NCBI RefSeq assembly: GCF_902498805.1
Contig: NZ_LR701574.1
Location: forward strand, 124,001 to 188,000
Length of the DNA stretch: 64,000 nt
Source of the DNA: Imperialibacter sp. EC-SDR9
GTDB taxonomy: Bacteria; Bacteroidota; Bacteroidia; Cytophagales; Cyclobacteriaceae
Reading direction: 5' to 3'
Positions 47,156 through 56,594 of the stretch are shown here, piece by piece. How positions within the stretch are numbered: position 1 is the stretch's first letter; every line of letters begins with the position of its first letter. The notes under the pieces were generated by a model, which did no database searches, was not told the DNA's origin, and was given only the letters and a program-made list of their open reading frames with translations. A program made the position numbers and the translations under genes.

Positions 47156-47185
47156 TTTTACAATCATTTTACAAACGTTTTACAA
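47156..47185 (+). repeat. Three TTTTACAA direct repeats, 11-bp period
   Basis: TTTTACAA occurs at 47156, 47167 and 47178, exactly one helical turn apart. The core TTTACA is shared with the palindromes just upstream. A DNA-binding array is likely; the regulator is unknown. Confidence 0.7.
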
Positions 47186-47254
47186 TTGAAAAGCTGCCAG
47201 GTCATGGACACCCAATACCTTCACGACATTGTTTCACCAAAGCAATTTATCGTC

Positions 47255-47382
47255 ATGAAATAGCCATAAGGAAAGCCATACCCAGCGGAATGAATAAATC
47301 GGTCACGAGACTAAATATCCATTCCTCAATGGTAGAGGCTATTCCATCTGGCCGCTAAAAATTAAATTTTATACAGATGAAA
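47255..47382 (+). promoter_or_regulatory. Duplicated leader element, copy 1
   Basis: A 93-bp element (47255-47347) with ends ATGAAATAGCC and GGCTATTCCAT, which are 11-bp inverted repeats with one mismatch. A conserved tract CTGGCCGCTAAAAA and TAAATTTTATACAG follows, running into the ATG of the BNR lipoprotein gene. The middle has a small CCATT/AATGG hairpin. A near-identical arrangement is found at 51940-52066. Confidence 0.8.
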
Positions 47383-48372
47383 ACCCGCAGCCTTTCTCTT
47401 TTGCTCCTTTTCCCACTCACCTTTGCCTGCAACGAGGTATTGGACTTTGCATTATCAACCCCGGTCACAAAGAGCCCTAAAAAACTAAATAGCAACAAGT
47501 CGGTAGTTGCCAACATCGTTTTTAAATCTACCGATGGCGGACAAACATGGCAGGACATCAGCGAAGGGTTGCCCGAAAATGTGCAGGGAGGTGGCTTTTT
47601 TGGAAATGATGGTGGGCTCTATTTGAGTGCAGAGAACGAGCTCTACCACAGTGCCCCAAATTCGACAGCTCCATTTTGGAAAAAAGAGATTTTCCCCGAC
47701 AAACACAGCAGCATTGCCCCTGGTAAGACTGGGATATATGCATACAATTATTGGGATGGCCAATTTCTAAAAAGAAAAAACGCAACGAGTATATGGTGGC
47801 CTATGTATACCAACTTTCCTGAGAAACAGGTACGCACCATATTTGAAAGCGATGGGGGAGCAGTTTTCATTGGCAGCGACAAAGGCCTTTTTAAGTCCAC
47901 CGATAGCGGTAAAACCTGGAGCCAGGTCCATACCGGAGCAATGAATTTGGTTGAGTCAAACGGTGTGCTGATGGCGACCACCCAGGAGGGGATCATCCGG
48001 TCGAGCGATGGTGGAGAAAACTGGGAGTTGGTAATCAGTGAGGGTGGTGTCGGCATCGCTGTTGAGGCTATCAATGGGGGCTTTGCTGCCATTACTTACA
48101 ACACAGCGTCGGAGACCAGAAGAGTGCGAACGTCGTACGACGGTGGTGAAACCTGGCAGGCCATTGATGCAGGCCTTCCGGCAAGCCTGTCCATTACCTC
48201 CATTGTTCAGATGGGCGACTATCTCTTTTGCGGTCATCCTGGTGGCATTTTTCGCTCAGCCGACAAAGGGCAAACATGGGAACTGGTGCGTGCTTCTATC
48301 GGAGAAAAGGTCTTCAATTTATCTGTATCAGGCAACGTGCTTTATGCCGTCCCCAGAGCGGAGGGATGCTAA
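47377..48372 (+). CDS. BNR/Asp-box repeat lipoprotein
   Basis: A 331-residue lipoprotein, MKTRSLSLLLLFPLTFAC, lipid Cys18. Five or more Asp-box motifs (S-x-D-x-G-x-T-W) are seen: STDGGQTW (51-58), STDSGKTW, SSDGGENW, SYDGGETW, SADKGQTW. They mark a beta-propeller as in sialidase and Ycf48-like proteins. No catalytic sialidase residues are evident, so it is more likely a binding or assembly protein. The C-terminus ends abruptly in GC, and a short coding-like stretch follows out of frame, so late truncation is possible. Confidence 0.82.
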   Translation: MKTRSLSLLLLFPLTFACNEVLDFALSTPVTKSPKKLNSNKSVVANIVFKSTDGGQTWQDISEGLPENVQGGGFFGNDGGLYLSAENELYHSAPNSTAPFWKKEIFPDKHSSIAPGKTGIYAYNYWDGQFLKRKNATSIWWPMYTNFPEKQVRTIFESDGGAVFIGSDKGLFKSTDSGKTWSQVHTGAMNLVESNGVLMATTQEGIIRSSDGGENWELVISEGGVGIAVEAINGGFAAITYNTASETRRVRTSYDGGETWQAIDAGLPASLSITSIVQMGDYLFCGHPGGIFRSADKGQTWELVRASIGEKVFNLSVSGNVLYAVPRAEGC

Positions 48373-48434
48373 AAAATTGCGGTCGTTGTCACGGGAATTG
48401 GTTCGAGGTTTTTCTTTCCGTATCAACCAGGTGT

Positions 48435-49133
48435 TTAAAGCCACTTCGCCTTTATGTCTTTGTATTTAGTTCTTCCAACAGGGATAAGTACGCCATTTTT
48501 AAGCTCGGCCATATATTTGCTGCCAGGCTTCACAATAATTTCCCTTACCTCAGACATCTTCAGTAAGTATGATTTGTGGACACGTTCAAAAGTAGGCGAT
48601 AATAGCTGTTCCAGCTTTTCGAGTGATTTATCATGCAGTTCTTTTGTTCCGTCTGTCAGAAAGAGTTCGGTATAGACTCCTGCACCTTTAATGAAAAGTA
48701 AATCTTCAACGGGTATCAACTGTATCCTGTGTCTCTTTTTTACAGCTAGAAATTTAACCTTATTCGCTTTCGTTTTTTCTTTAGTGATAGTCCGATTGAA
48801 GGCTTGCTCCAACCGATCTCTGTTAAAGGGTTTAGGTACAAAATCTAAAACCCCATATTCAAAAGCCGTAATTGCCTGGTCTTTGTAGGCGGAAACTACT
48901 ATGGTGTGAAAAGAGCCAGAAACCGCTGTTGTCAGTAGGTCGAAACCACTTTCACCATTAAGATTCAAATCCAGCAGAACGAGATCCAATGAGCTATTTT
49001 CAATAAATCTTAATGCCTCATGGAGTGTGTTAATATGGGTGAGAGAGTGTAAGTTGTTGCCAAGAATGTCACGGGTCATCCTTTCAATTCTTTTGGCAAT
49101 TCTTGACTCATCCTCAACGATTAAAACATTCAT
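48435..49133 (-). CDS. LytTR-family response regulator
   Basis: A 232-residue protein: receiver domain with acidic E7-D8 and phospho-acceptor D55 (LVLLDLNLNG), and a C-terminal LytTR DNA-binding domain (about 128-232, RVHKSYLLKMSEV). It follows the histidine kinase gene by 4 bp. Confidence 0.95.
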   Translation of the reverse strand: MNVLIVEDESRIAKRIERMTRDILGNNLHSLTHINTLHEALRFIENSSLDLVLLDLNLNGESGFDLLTTAVSGSFHTIVVSAYKDQAITAFEYGVLDFVPKPFNRDRLEQAFNRTITKEKTKANKVKFLAVKKRHRIQLIPVEDLLFIKGAGVYTELFLTDGTKELHDKSLEKLEQLLSPTFERVHKSYLLKMSEVREIIVKPGSKYMAELKNGVLIPVGRTKYKDIKAKWL

Positions 49134-49137
49134 CTCC

Positions 49138-50817
49138 TTAAGCGTATATTTTTAAGACGTTTTTCCAACCATGGGTTGTCGGTTCGGAGGTGAAATCCCA
49201 ATTCGAATGATAACTTTCTGTCAAGCGAGCCTTTATGTATTTCAGTCCTGTGCCCTCATCTCTGTCTCTCGATGGTTGCCGCACACCAGCAGCAAACGTC
49301 AAAAAGGTAAAACACCTGTACTGACTAGTCGATTCAAATACCAACTTAAATTTGATGCTATTGTCTTCCAAAGGCAAGCTGTGCGTAATGCCATTTTCCA
49401 ATAGCGTGTGAAGAATGGCAGGTGGGATTTTTTGTGCAAGGTCTATGCCTTCTTCTTCCCAGAAATAGTTGACTTCTTTGCGGTACGCCATAATCTCAAG
49501 ATGGGTACGACACAGCGCTATTTCTTGAGCAATAGGGATCAGTGTTTGATCTTCTATCTGATTAAATAGATCAAATTCTTTGGCTAGGGCTTCTATGAAC
49601 AACACTCCTTTTTTGGGAGATTCTTCTACCCAATCTATTAATGAGGTCAGAGTATTCATTAGAAAATGAGGTTGAATGTTCTTTTTTAGCAGTTCTAAAC
49701 GCAGGCGTGTGGATTGAACAAGCGAAGTTTCATAAGCCAGCCGCTGTTCTTTGATTCTGAGAGAAAGCAAATAGAACATGCTGAGGAGAATAAGACTGAA
49801 ACCTGCGAACAGGCTTTTGTTAAAGGAAGCGACAAAACTTATAAGCACGGATAATAGTAGCGCCAGCAGCACGAGACGAGCGCCTTTCATTTTTCTGTAA
49901 GCCCCAAACACCGCTATCCCAAAAGAAAAAAGCCACATGCTTAAAGTCATATTATTGGCCGTCAATTCGAAATAATCATATTTTGAAAGGAAAATGAACA
50001 ATAGAACTCCGGCGTAAATGATCAGCAGCAATTTTCGCTTGGGGAAAGGAAACTGCATGGAAAAATAGAGCGGAATCAAAAAAGAAATACCGAGCATCAG
50101 AATGCCTATGATCTGTAAACGTATGACATGCAGACTGTAATGAATGGGTACATAGGCCTTAATGAACTCCGCCAGTATCAGGAGAAAAAAGAGAAAGCAG
50201 CTTATGCTAAAAATTAGCATTGCATACTCCTTTTTGTCACTTAGGAACAGAAAAAGAAAATAGAAAGAGGCGATGAGAAAGGCTCCTGCAAAAAGATGCA
50301 TATAGGAAGATTCGATGAGCCTGTCGGTTAATAAATCATCATAATAAGCGATGCCCAGCTCTTCTATTCTTGTGTGATTCGAAAAATAATGGAGACTCGA
50401 TCGCAAGGCCAATAAATGTTCTCCCGCTTCCGTCAGGTGAGTAGGAATGCTAAAAGTAGCCCACATTTTACCTTCAGGCCCAAGCAAAGCCTCCTGCCCG
50501 GGGTTCCCATTTTTCCCAATCATTACCCCATCCCAAAAAACCTCATACTCACCATATGCATGTAACTGAAGGCCATAGGGATGCAATGACTCCGGAGCCT
50601 TCAAAATGTCAATTTTAGTTCGGGACCAGAAAACCCGACCGCCATCCACTACAAACCTTCCACTTTTCCAGCCCTCATCATTCCAGTTTTTTGCAGCCCA
50701 CTCTTGTTGATCTCCTATTTTGAATACCGTCTCGTACCTCTTGAAAACGGGACTTTGGGAGCAAGATGTCACAAGTATCAATGCAAAAAGAAAACAGCGT
50801 AACAATCTCAAATTCAT
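49138..50817 (-). CDS. 7TM-DISM-type sensor histidine kinase
   Basis: About 558 residues. The start at 50817 (MNLRLLRCFLFALILVTSC) gives a lipoprotein-like signal with Cys19; a longer frame to 50928 does not. A periplasmic sensing domain (about 25-170) precedes seven transmembrane segments (about 175-385), then a LytS-type kinase core with QPHFLMNTLTSLIDW. The C-terminal ATPase domain is degenerate in its glycine motifs. It is transcribed with the LytTR regulator, between a BNR gene and a PD40 gene that may be targets. Confidence 0.88.
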   Translation of the reverse strand: MNLRLLRCFLFALILVTSCSQSPVFKRYETVFKIGDQQEWAAKNWNDEGWKSGRFVVDGGRVFWSRTKIDILKAPESLHPYGLQLHAYGEYEVFWDGVMIGKNGNPGQEALLGPEGKMWATFSIPTHLTEAGEHLLALRSSLHYFSNHTRIEELGIAYYDDLLTDRLIESSYMHLFAGAFLIASFYFLFLFLSDKKEYAMLIFSISCFLFFLLILAEFIKAYVPIHYSLHVIRLQIIGILMLGISFLIPLYFSMQFPFPKRKLLLIIYAGVLLFIFLSKYDYFELTANNMTLSMWLFSFGIAVFGAYRKMKGARLVLLALLLSVLISFVASFNKSLFAGFSLILLSMFYLLSLRIKEQRLAYETSLVQSTRLRLELLKKNIQPHFLMNTLTSLIDWVEESPKKGVLFIEALAKEFDLFNQIEDQTLIPIAQEIALCRTHLEIMAYRKEVNYFWEEEGIDLAQKIPPAILHTLLENGITHSLPLEDNSIKFKLVFESTSQYRCFTFLTFAAGVRQPSRDRDEGTGLKYIKARLTESYHSNWDFTSEPTTHGWKNVLKIYA

Positions 50818-51018
50818 TTGATAAGGTTTTACTGACGTAAAGAAACCATTATAAAATGGCTTCTTTGAGTAGTTCATTAACCCACAGAGCAGTTGGCAAA
50901 TTAAACGATGCACATCAACAACTCTCACAAGAATTTTGATGTATACCCTTCAAAAACTCAATCTCAACTTATGACCATTTTACTCAACTATATCAAACAT
51001 ATCAACAATAGGAGAGGA

Positions 51019-51909
51019 ATGCGGATCACGAAAATGTTCCTATTGGCGAATGTGATCTCTCTCAGTACGGGGCTTGCTCAAGAAAAAATGGAAGGCAACT
51101 CTGATTTCCCACTCATGGAGGGGCCCTATATGGGTCAAAAGCCTCCGGGCATGGTGGCAGAACCATTTGCTCCGGGTATCATCTCCAAAGAAGGCTGGGA
51201 GCTAGAGGGCGTCTTTGCCCCGGGTATGAAAGAGTTTTACTTCACGAGAGACCTCGGTGAATACACAAGCTACAACCCTGACAATTTCCACCCAACCGTT
51301 ATTGGCTTCCGGCAGGAAAACAATGTCTGGAAGAAATACACTGAATTCAAGCGGAAAGGTGAAATCGTTTTCTCGCCCGATGGCAATCGCATGTACATGG
51401 CCAAAGGGTACAAAGATCGTGTGGACGACGGTTGGTCGGAGCGCAAAAGCCTTGGGCCCATGTTTGACCGGGAAGACTGGGGGATTATGCGCCTGTCGGC
51501 ATCCGCAAAGGGCACCTATGTTTTTGATGACTACAAAAGCAATGATGCGATTCGCATTTCGACCATCAAAGATGGCGAGCACCAGGAGCCTGCGAGAATG
51601 GGGCCTGTGGTCAACTCAGGCAAAAAGACCGCTCACCCATTTATTGCGCCGGACGAAAGCTACCTCATTTGGGATAGCGAGCGGGAAGGGGGCTATGGAG
51701 ACTCTGACCTTTACATCAGCTTCCGACAAAAAGATGATTCGTGGGGGCCTGCTATCAATATGGGTGACAAGGTCAACTCTGCTCAATGGGATGCCTATGC
51801 TACCGTTACCCCTGACGGCAAATACCTTTTGTTTAATAGAAAGGTAGACGGCAGAAATACGGACATCTACTGGGTTGACGCACAAATCATTGAGACTCTC
51901 AGGCCCTAA
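51019..51909 (+). CDS. Secreted PD40/TolB-like beta-propeller protein
   Basis: About 296 residues. The start at 51019 is supported by GGAGAGGA just before it and gives a signal peptide ending LSTGLAQ. WD40-like PD40 repeats (FSPDGNRMYMAKGY, APDESYLIWDSEREGGYGDSDLYIS, VTPDGKYLLFNRK) cover the length. It is a paralogue of the protein at 52061-52960. Function unknown. Confidence 0.82.
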   Translation: MRITKMFLLANVISLSTGLAQEKMEGNSDFPLMEGPYMGQKPPGMVAEPFAPGIISKEGWELEGVFAPGMKEFYFTRDLGEYTSYNPDNFHPTVIGFRQENNVWKKYTEFKRKGEIVFSPDGNRMYMAKGYKDRVDDGWSERKSLGPMFDREDWGIMRLSASAKGTYVFDDYKSNDAIRISTIKDGEHQEPARMGPVVNSGKKTAHPFIAPDESYLIWDSEREGGYGDSDLYISFRQKDDSWGPAINMGDKVNSAQWDAYATVTPDGKYLLFNRKVDGRNTDIYWVDAQIIETLRP

Positions 51910-51939
51910 TAACAACTCAGCAAAAAAAAGGAAGCAAAC

Positions 51940-52066
51940 ATGAAATAGCCATAAGGAAAGTCCATACCCAGCGGATGAATAAAGTCGGAGAATAGTCGAC
52001 TATCGCTTCCAAAAGGTTTTGGCTATTCCATCTGGCCGCTAAAAAGTAAATTTTATACAGATGAAA
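51940..52066 (+). promoter_or_regulatory. Duplicated leader element, copy 2
   Basis: A 92-bp element (51940-52031) with the same 11-bp inverted ends as copy 1 and the same downstream tract into the ATG at 52061. The middle differs but also contains a hairpin (ATAGTCGACTAT). Copy 2 replaces the leader that the first PD40 gene has. Confidence 0.8.
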
Positions 52067-52960
52067 GCAATCAAATTACTAATGTTGGCATTTTTCATTT
52101 CAATCAATGCAGCTCTTGCTCAAGAAAAAATTGAAAACGATACCAGCCAACCGCCCTTAGAAGATCGCTATTTTGGAGAAAAGCCACCGGGCCTAATTCC
52201 TGTACTTTTTGCTCCTGACATTGTTTCTCCAGAAGGACTTTTTGAAGGTGGTAAGCATTCTCCAGATATGAAGGAATACTATTTCACCAGGAAAAATGGA
52301 AAATATGAACAACGTACATTTTTTGTTATTCGATATGAAAATGGGAAATGGGGGAACGAAACAGAGACTGATATAAAATGGCCAGGATTCTCTGAGGATG
52401 GCAATACAATGTACCTTGGAAAGGAGTATAGCGAACGAACTGCAACAGGGTGGTCTGAACTCAAAAGTCTGGGTGAATTCTTAAAAGATCAGGCACATGG
52501 TATGTCGATTTCATCCCAAGGAACCTATTATTTTGCTGTTTATAAAAAGAATGATAGTGGGGTAAATGGCTCTATCTATTATTCTGGTTTCATAAACGGC
52601 AAACAAGAAACACCGGTCAAAATGGGTACAGAAATTAATACAGGAATAGATATTGCGCATCCTTACATTGCTCCGGATGAATCCTATTTAATGTGGGACG
52701 TTGAAAGAGAAGACGGGTATGGTGGCTCGGATATCTATATCAGTTTTCGAGCGAAAGATGGTTCCTGGCGACCTGCAATAAACATGGGTAGTAAGATAAA
52801 CACAGAACTCCAGGAAAGCTCCCCATCGGTAACATACGATGGGAAATATCTATTTTTTTCGAGGGGAGAGTGGGAGGTTAGAGAAGATGGAAGTACCAAT
52901 TGGGTAGGAAAACCTTATTGGGTGGATGCTCAGGTCATTGAGAATCTCAGACCCCGATAA
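52061..52960 (+). CDS. Secreted PD40-repeat protein, paralogue
   Basis: A 299-residue protein with signal MKAIKLLMLAFFISINAALAQ. It aligns along its length with the preceding PD40 protein (YFGEKPPGLIPVLFAPDIVSPEG; APDESYLMWDVEREDGYGGSDIYIS; ending WVDAQVIENLRP). Lower GC than its paralogue suggests separate history. It is followed by a terminator. Confidence 0.85.
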   Translation: MKAIKLLMLAFFISINAALAQEKIENDTSQPPLEDRYFGEKPPGLIPVLFAPDIVSPEGLFEGGKHSPDMKEYYFTRKNGKYEQRTFFVIRYENGKWGNETETDIKWPGFSEDGNTMYLGKEYSERTATGWSELKSLGEFLKDQAHGMSISSQGTYYFAVYKKNDSGVNGSIYYSGFINGKQETPVKMGTEINTGIDIAHPYIAPDESYLMWDVEREDGYGGSDIYISFRAKDGSWRPAINMGSKINTELQESSPSVTYDGKYLFFSRGEWEVREDGSTNWVGKPYWVDAQVIENLRPR

Positions 52961-53030
52961 CAACGTAGAGTACATAGGTAAACAGTAACCGACAACCGGG
53001 CGCACATTTAATTCTCACCAGAGTAGTTTG

Positions 53031-53068
53031 CAGGCAACAGCTCCACTATGGACCTGTTGCCTGACATT
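53031..53068 (+). terminator. Terminator after the second PD40 gene
   Basis: CAGGCAACAG pairs perfectly with CTGTTGCCTG, with an inner TCCA/TGGA pair, followed by ACATTTTT. A degenerate copy of the same hairpin is at about 61691-61724. Confidence 0.82.
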
Positions 53069-53092
53069 TTTCAGTCAAAAAAGCTCTTTCTT

Positions 53093-54007
53093 CTAGCTCG
53101 CACGCCCTTCGTTAGCAATCACATTGATCACCACATTTCCCTTTTTTCGAAATGACTCCACATAGGAATGCGCTTCCCTGATTTGTTCCAGGCTGTATCG
53201 TTTATCAATGACTGTGATCAGCTTTCCGGCCTCAATGAGGTTTTTCAGCACTGTCAGATCATCATCCTTTGCCTTCGCATTGCCGGCTACGGAAACGTAC
53301 TTTCCGGCTGGTTTCAGCAAATGCCGGAGCTGCGATTTAGTCGCCTTTCCCACGGCATCAAAAACAATGTCGAAGCGTTCAGGCGTCGTTGTGTGTTCAT
53401 CTTTTGTATAATCCAGAATGGACTCAGCCCCCAGCTGGGCAACCAGCGGGATGTTTGCCGTGCTGCACACCCCCATCACCGCTGCCCCAAAAGCCCTGGC
53501 AAGTTGCACACCAAAGGTGCCTACGCTGCCTGATGCACCATAAATCAATACTTTGTCGCCAGGTTTGATGCCTCCCTGCCTTAAAAACCTCAGGGCCGTC
53601 AACCCGCCGACAGGAACCGTAGCAGCTTCTTCAAAGGTCATGTTCGAGGGTTTTATGGCCATCAAATGGTTGGCGGGTAGGCAGGTGTACTCGGCATAAC
53701 CGCCAAACCTCAGGCCACAAGAGGCGAAAACAGCGTCTCCCTTTTTAAAGGCCCGCACTTTGTTTCCGGCTTCTTCAACGACCCCGGCCAACTCAAAGCC
53801 CAGTATTTTCACCCGCCTGGGTTTAAATAGCCCATTGAAAAGCCGGGCCAGGAAGGGGTCTGCTTTTCGCAAGCGCCAATCGCCTGCCGTGACCGTGGTA
53901 GCGTAAATCTTTATCAGAACCTCATTTTCCTTTGGGGTTGGTTTATCCACTTCTTTTAGTTCAAGCACATCGGGTGAACCATATTTGTCATAAACGACAG
54001 CTTTCAT
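53093..54007 (-). CDS. Medium-chain NAD(P)-dependent dehydrogenase (zinc-free)
   Basis: A 304-residue quinone oxidoreductase-type MDR. GroES-like N-terminus ([23 protein letters not shown]), no catalytic zinc Cys/His cluster, and a Rossmann motif [16 protein letters not shown]. It should reduce quinones or enals with NADPH; the substrate is not certain. Confidence 0.92.
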   Translation of the reverse strand: MKAVVYDKYGSPDVLELKEVDKPTPKENEVLIKIYATTVTAGDWRLRKADPFLARLFNGLFKPRRVKILGFELAGVVEEAGNKVRAFKKGDAVFASCGLRFGGYAEYTCLPANHLMAIKPSNMTFEEAATVPVGGLTALRFLRQGGIKPGDKVLIYGASGSVGTFGVQLARAFGAAVMGVCSTANIPLVAQLGAESILDYTKDEHTTTPERFDIVFDAVGKATKSQLRHLLKPAGKYVSVAGNAKAKDDDLTVLKNLIEAGKLITVIDKRYSLEQIREAHSYVESFRKKGNVVINVIANEGRAS

Positions 54008-54346
54008 TCGTCAAAATTTAATTATGTGTTAGTCTTTTTTAAAAGGAACCCTGGGCAAAAGGATGGCCCTGTTTCAAAAGCCCTGAACTCATGCCAGGTT
54101 GAGCCTTCAAAAAAATGTGTCAGGTTGAGAGGTAACAATTGGGCCACCGCAAAAATTGAGATGACATGATTCGAAATGTTAAAAGAATGTATCAGATTGA
54201 GCCCCTTCCAGGTCGGTGTCGAAATCCACACATTCTTTGGAAAGCTTAGTAACACGTCATCGGTAGCCTGTCGAAACCCACGTTTTTTTTGAAAGCTCAA
54301 TGCGACATTATTTTTGCATTGCCCGGGTTATTGAACCTTCTGCTGA
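54008..54346. repeat. Intergenic cluster of degenerate repeats
   Basis: 339 bp with repeated pieces: CAGGTTGAG at 54095-54103 and 54121-54129, CAGATTGAG at 54192, and two partial TGTCGAAA(C/T)CCAC tracts near 54217 and 54270. They resemble the intergenic element TGTCAGGTTGAGCCTGTCG seen in many Bacteroidota genomes (from memory). An apparent 92-codon frame on the minus strand is not credible. Confidence 0.6.
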
Positions 54347-55045
54347 TTACCTCAGGGGTTTTAAAGGCTGTGGCGCAAGGTTCGCTATAGCTGACGGTTT
54401 GAACCCTTTACTTATCAGGTAAATCCCCAGCGAAAGCTCAAAGCCAGCCACCAGCACAGCGCTTAGCCCGGCCAGGGGATCCCGTTGCCCGATCAGGCCG
54501 AACATTACCGAAAAGGTGCCCGCCAGCAGCACCGGCCCGCCAATGATCCCAATGATGGACAGCCCTCTGGGCACAAGGCGGGACTTGAAGAGCAAGATGC
54601 CAAGCACAACATCGTTGATGGCAGGCATGAAGCTCTGGCCTATCAGAAACATGCGGTCATACATCGTCACAAGGGTACGGCTGATATCCAATGCCCCGGC
54701 CCCGGCACCCGACTGATGCAGTGCCACCACCGTAAGCAGGAACATCACCCCGACAAAGATGGTAGCCGCCTCCAGCACCCTGAAGCCGACAAGGCTCAGT
54801 GCCATGCCCTCGTTTTGCTTTTTCAATACCGGATAAAGTGCCACTGCCGTGCCAATGCCGGTGAGTGCCACCACGATCTCCAGGATACCCCCGATGAGAA
54901 CGGAAGTATCCGGAAATGAGCTGACAACGTAGTTTACATCGTGCACCGACCCGTAAAGCGCCAGGGTAGGGGCGGATACGAAGGTGAGCAGGTACAGTAT
55001 GCCCGCCGCCAGCGAAGCTTTTCTGTTTGAATCTAATGCTTTCAT
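54347..55045 (-). CDS. DUF4386-family membrane protein
   Basis: A 232-residue protein with six hydrophobic segments and the DUF4386 pattern (KASLAAGILYLLTFVSAP; GLSIIGIIGGPVLLAG). No biochemical role is known for the family. It lies beside an outer-membrane barrel gene, 45 bp away on the same strand. Confidence 0.88.
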   Translation of the reverse strand: MKALDSNRKASLAAGILYLLTFVSAPTLALYGSVHDVNYVVSSFPDTSVLIGGILEIVVALTGIGTAVALYPVLKKQNEGMALSLVGFRVLEAATIFVGVMFLLTVVALHQSGAGAGALDISRTLVTMYDRMFLIGQSFMPAINDVVLGILLFKSRLVPRGLSIIGIIGGPVLLAGTFSVMFGLIGQRDPLAGLSAVLVAGFELSLGIYLISKGFKPSAIANLAPQPLKPLR

Positions 55046-55090
55046 CAGTTTTGAATTTTGTTACAGTCAGATCAATGCACTGGGTGCCGG

Positions 55091-55777
55091 TTATCTGGCA
55101 AGCGGATTTGACTTCCAGGGCTGGATGAAATACACACTGATGTTAAGGTTGCGGTTGTACAGTTGATCGTTGTGAGCAATGTTGGTCAGCCCATGAGCAT
55201 ACCGCACATCCAGAGCGTACTGCTTTTGTTTGATGCGAAAGGTGAGTCCACCACCTACCTGAACGCCTGCCTCAAGCCGCTTAAGTCCCTCGTCACCATC
55301 AAATGACACTTTGGTTGACGTTCCATCCGACTTAATCTTGCCGCCGAAGTTGTAGGCGAGCGAGGGGCCTGCATTGACATGGAATTTACCAAAATGAAAC
55401 CTGGCCAGCACGGGTGCCTCTACTGCATGCAGCCGCAGCGTTCCATTCTCAGTGGTCAGGGGGTTGTACGATCCAAGCTCACCGCCTTTCACTATATAGT
55501 ACACCTCCGACACCATTGAAAAATGGGAAGAGATGCCACCCTGAAAAGCCAGGCCCGCCTGGAGAGACATGACTGGCTTTTCATTGCCACCAATAGCTTT
55601 ATTGCCTTTTTCGTGGTTCAAGCTTGTGGCTGCCAGATTAAGCAATGGATGCATGTACGTGACGGGCGCTTTTTTGTAAGTGATATGAGCCGACGAACTG
55701 TCAATAGTTTGAGCCATTGAGCTTCCGGACAAGGCAACCATACCTAGTACGATGGCCTTCTTGATTGTTTTTTTCAT
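55091..55777 (-). CDS. Outer-membrane beta-barrel protein (PorT-like)
   Basis: About 228 residues. The start at 55777 (MKKTIKKAIVLGMVALSGSSMAQ) gives a signal peptide; eight further residues upstream would spoil it. Alternating hydrophobic strands (GGLTFRIKQKQYALDVRYAHG, then NLNISVYF at the end) fit an eight-stranded outer-membrane barrel. Function unknown. Confidence 0.82.
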   Translation of the reverse strand: MKKTIKKAIVLGMVALSGSSMAQTIDSSSAHITYKKAPVTYMHPLLNLAATSLNHEKGNKAIGGNEKPVMSLQAGLAFQGGISSHFSMVSEVYYIVKGGELGSYNPLTTENGTLRLHAVEAPVLARFHFGKFHVNAGPSLAYNFGGKIKSDGTSTKVSFDGDEGLKRLEAGVQVGGGLTFRIKQKQYALDVRYAHGLTNIAHNDQLYNRNLNISVYFIQPWKSNPLAR

Positions 55778-55898
55778 TGTTCCTTGGTTAATTTTTAACA
55801 AAGGAAAATGAGCGGCACGGGCCCTGAAATTTTATTATGCAACAGCCGCAAAGATGTCTGCATAGTGCCGCTTTTAGTCTGCGAAATAAATAGGGAAA

Positions 55899-56594
55899 CT
55901 ACGCCCTGCTTTGGATCAGGTGGTAAAACACGTCCTTGTAAGTATCGGAAATCGGTATCAGCTGGTCGGCTATCCTGATGCGGCCACGCTCTACCGATAC
56001 AATTTTGCTCAACGACACCATGTACGACTTGTGCACCCGGCATATTACGCCCGGCGGAATCAGTTTTTCGAACTCGCTGAAATTCTGCAGGGTCATGATC
56101 TTCTTCGTTGGCGTATGGATCCTGCGGTAGTCACGCATCCCTTCGATGTAAACTATTTCATTGAGCATGATTTTTTCAAGCCGGTTTTCCGTTTTCACGA
56201 ACATAAACTCCGGGGCCGGTTCCGAATGGCGGTAGGAGAGGTTCTCCTGCGCTTTGTTCACGGCCTGTATAAACCGGTTGAACGTAAACGGCTTTAGCAA
56301 GTAGTCCGTTATTTTCAGCTCATAACCTTTCAGGGCATACTCCTGGTAGGCAGTGGTAATGATCACCTGGCTGCTGATTTTTGTGCTCTCCAGGAGCTCT
56401 ATTCCGGATAGCTCGTCCATATTGATATCCAGAAAAAGCACATCCACTTTGTGGCTGTTGAGATAGGCGAGGCCGGTGAGGGCGTTATCAAATGTGGCGC
56501 TCAAATGCAGGAAGGGCACTTTTTCTACAAAGCCCTTTGTTTTCTCCAAAGCAAGGGGCTCGTCTTCAATGATCACGCAGGTATATTTATCCAT
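55899..56594 (-). CDS. LytTR-family response regulator
   Basis: A 231-residue protein with receiver domain (phospho-acceptor D56 in LFLDINMDE) and LytTR domain (about 130-231, CRVHKSYMVSLSKI). Its start overlaps the kinase stop by 8 bp, so the pair is translationally coupled. The adjacent barrel gene is a possible target. Confidence 0.95.
   Translation of the reverse strand: MDKYTCVIIEDEPLALEKTKGFVEKVPFLHLSATFDNALTGLAYLNSHKVDVLFLDINMDELSGIELLESTKISSQVIITTAYQEYALKGYELKITDYLLKPFTFNRFIQAVNKAQENLSYRHSEPAPEFMFVKTENRLEKIMLNEIVYIEGMRDYRRIHTPTKKIMTLQNFSEFEKLIPPGVICRVHKSYMVSLSKIVSVERGRIRIADQLIPISDTYKDVFYHLIQSRA

Noticed and set aside
47047-47358. Open frame of 103 codons, plus strand
   Set aside because: Its last third is the duplicated leader element; the second copy at 51940 is not open in the same way, so it is not conserved as protein.
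48390-48430. GGTTCGAG resembling a tRNA T-loop
   Set aside because: No acceptor, D or anticodon arms can be drawn around it.
54022-54300. Open frame of 92 codons, minus strand
   Set aside because: It lies over degenerate intergenic repeats, with no protein-like pattern.
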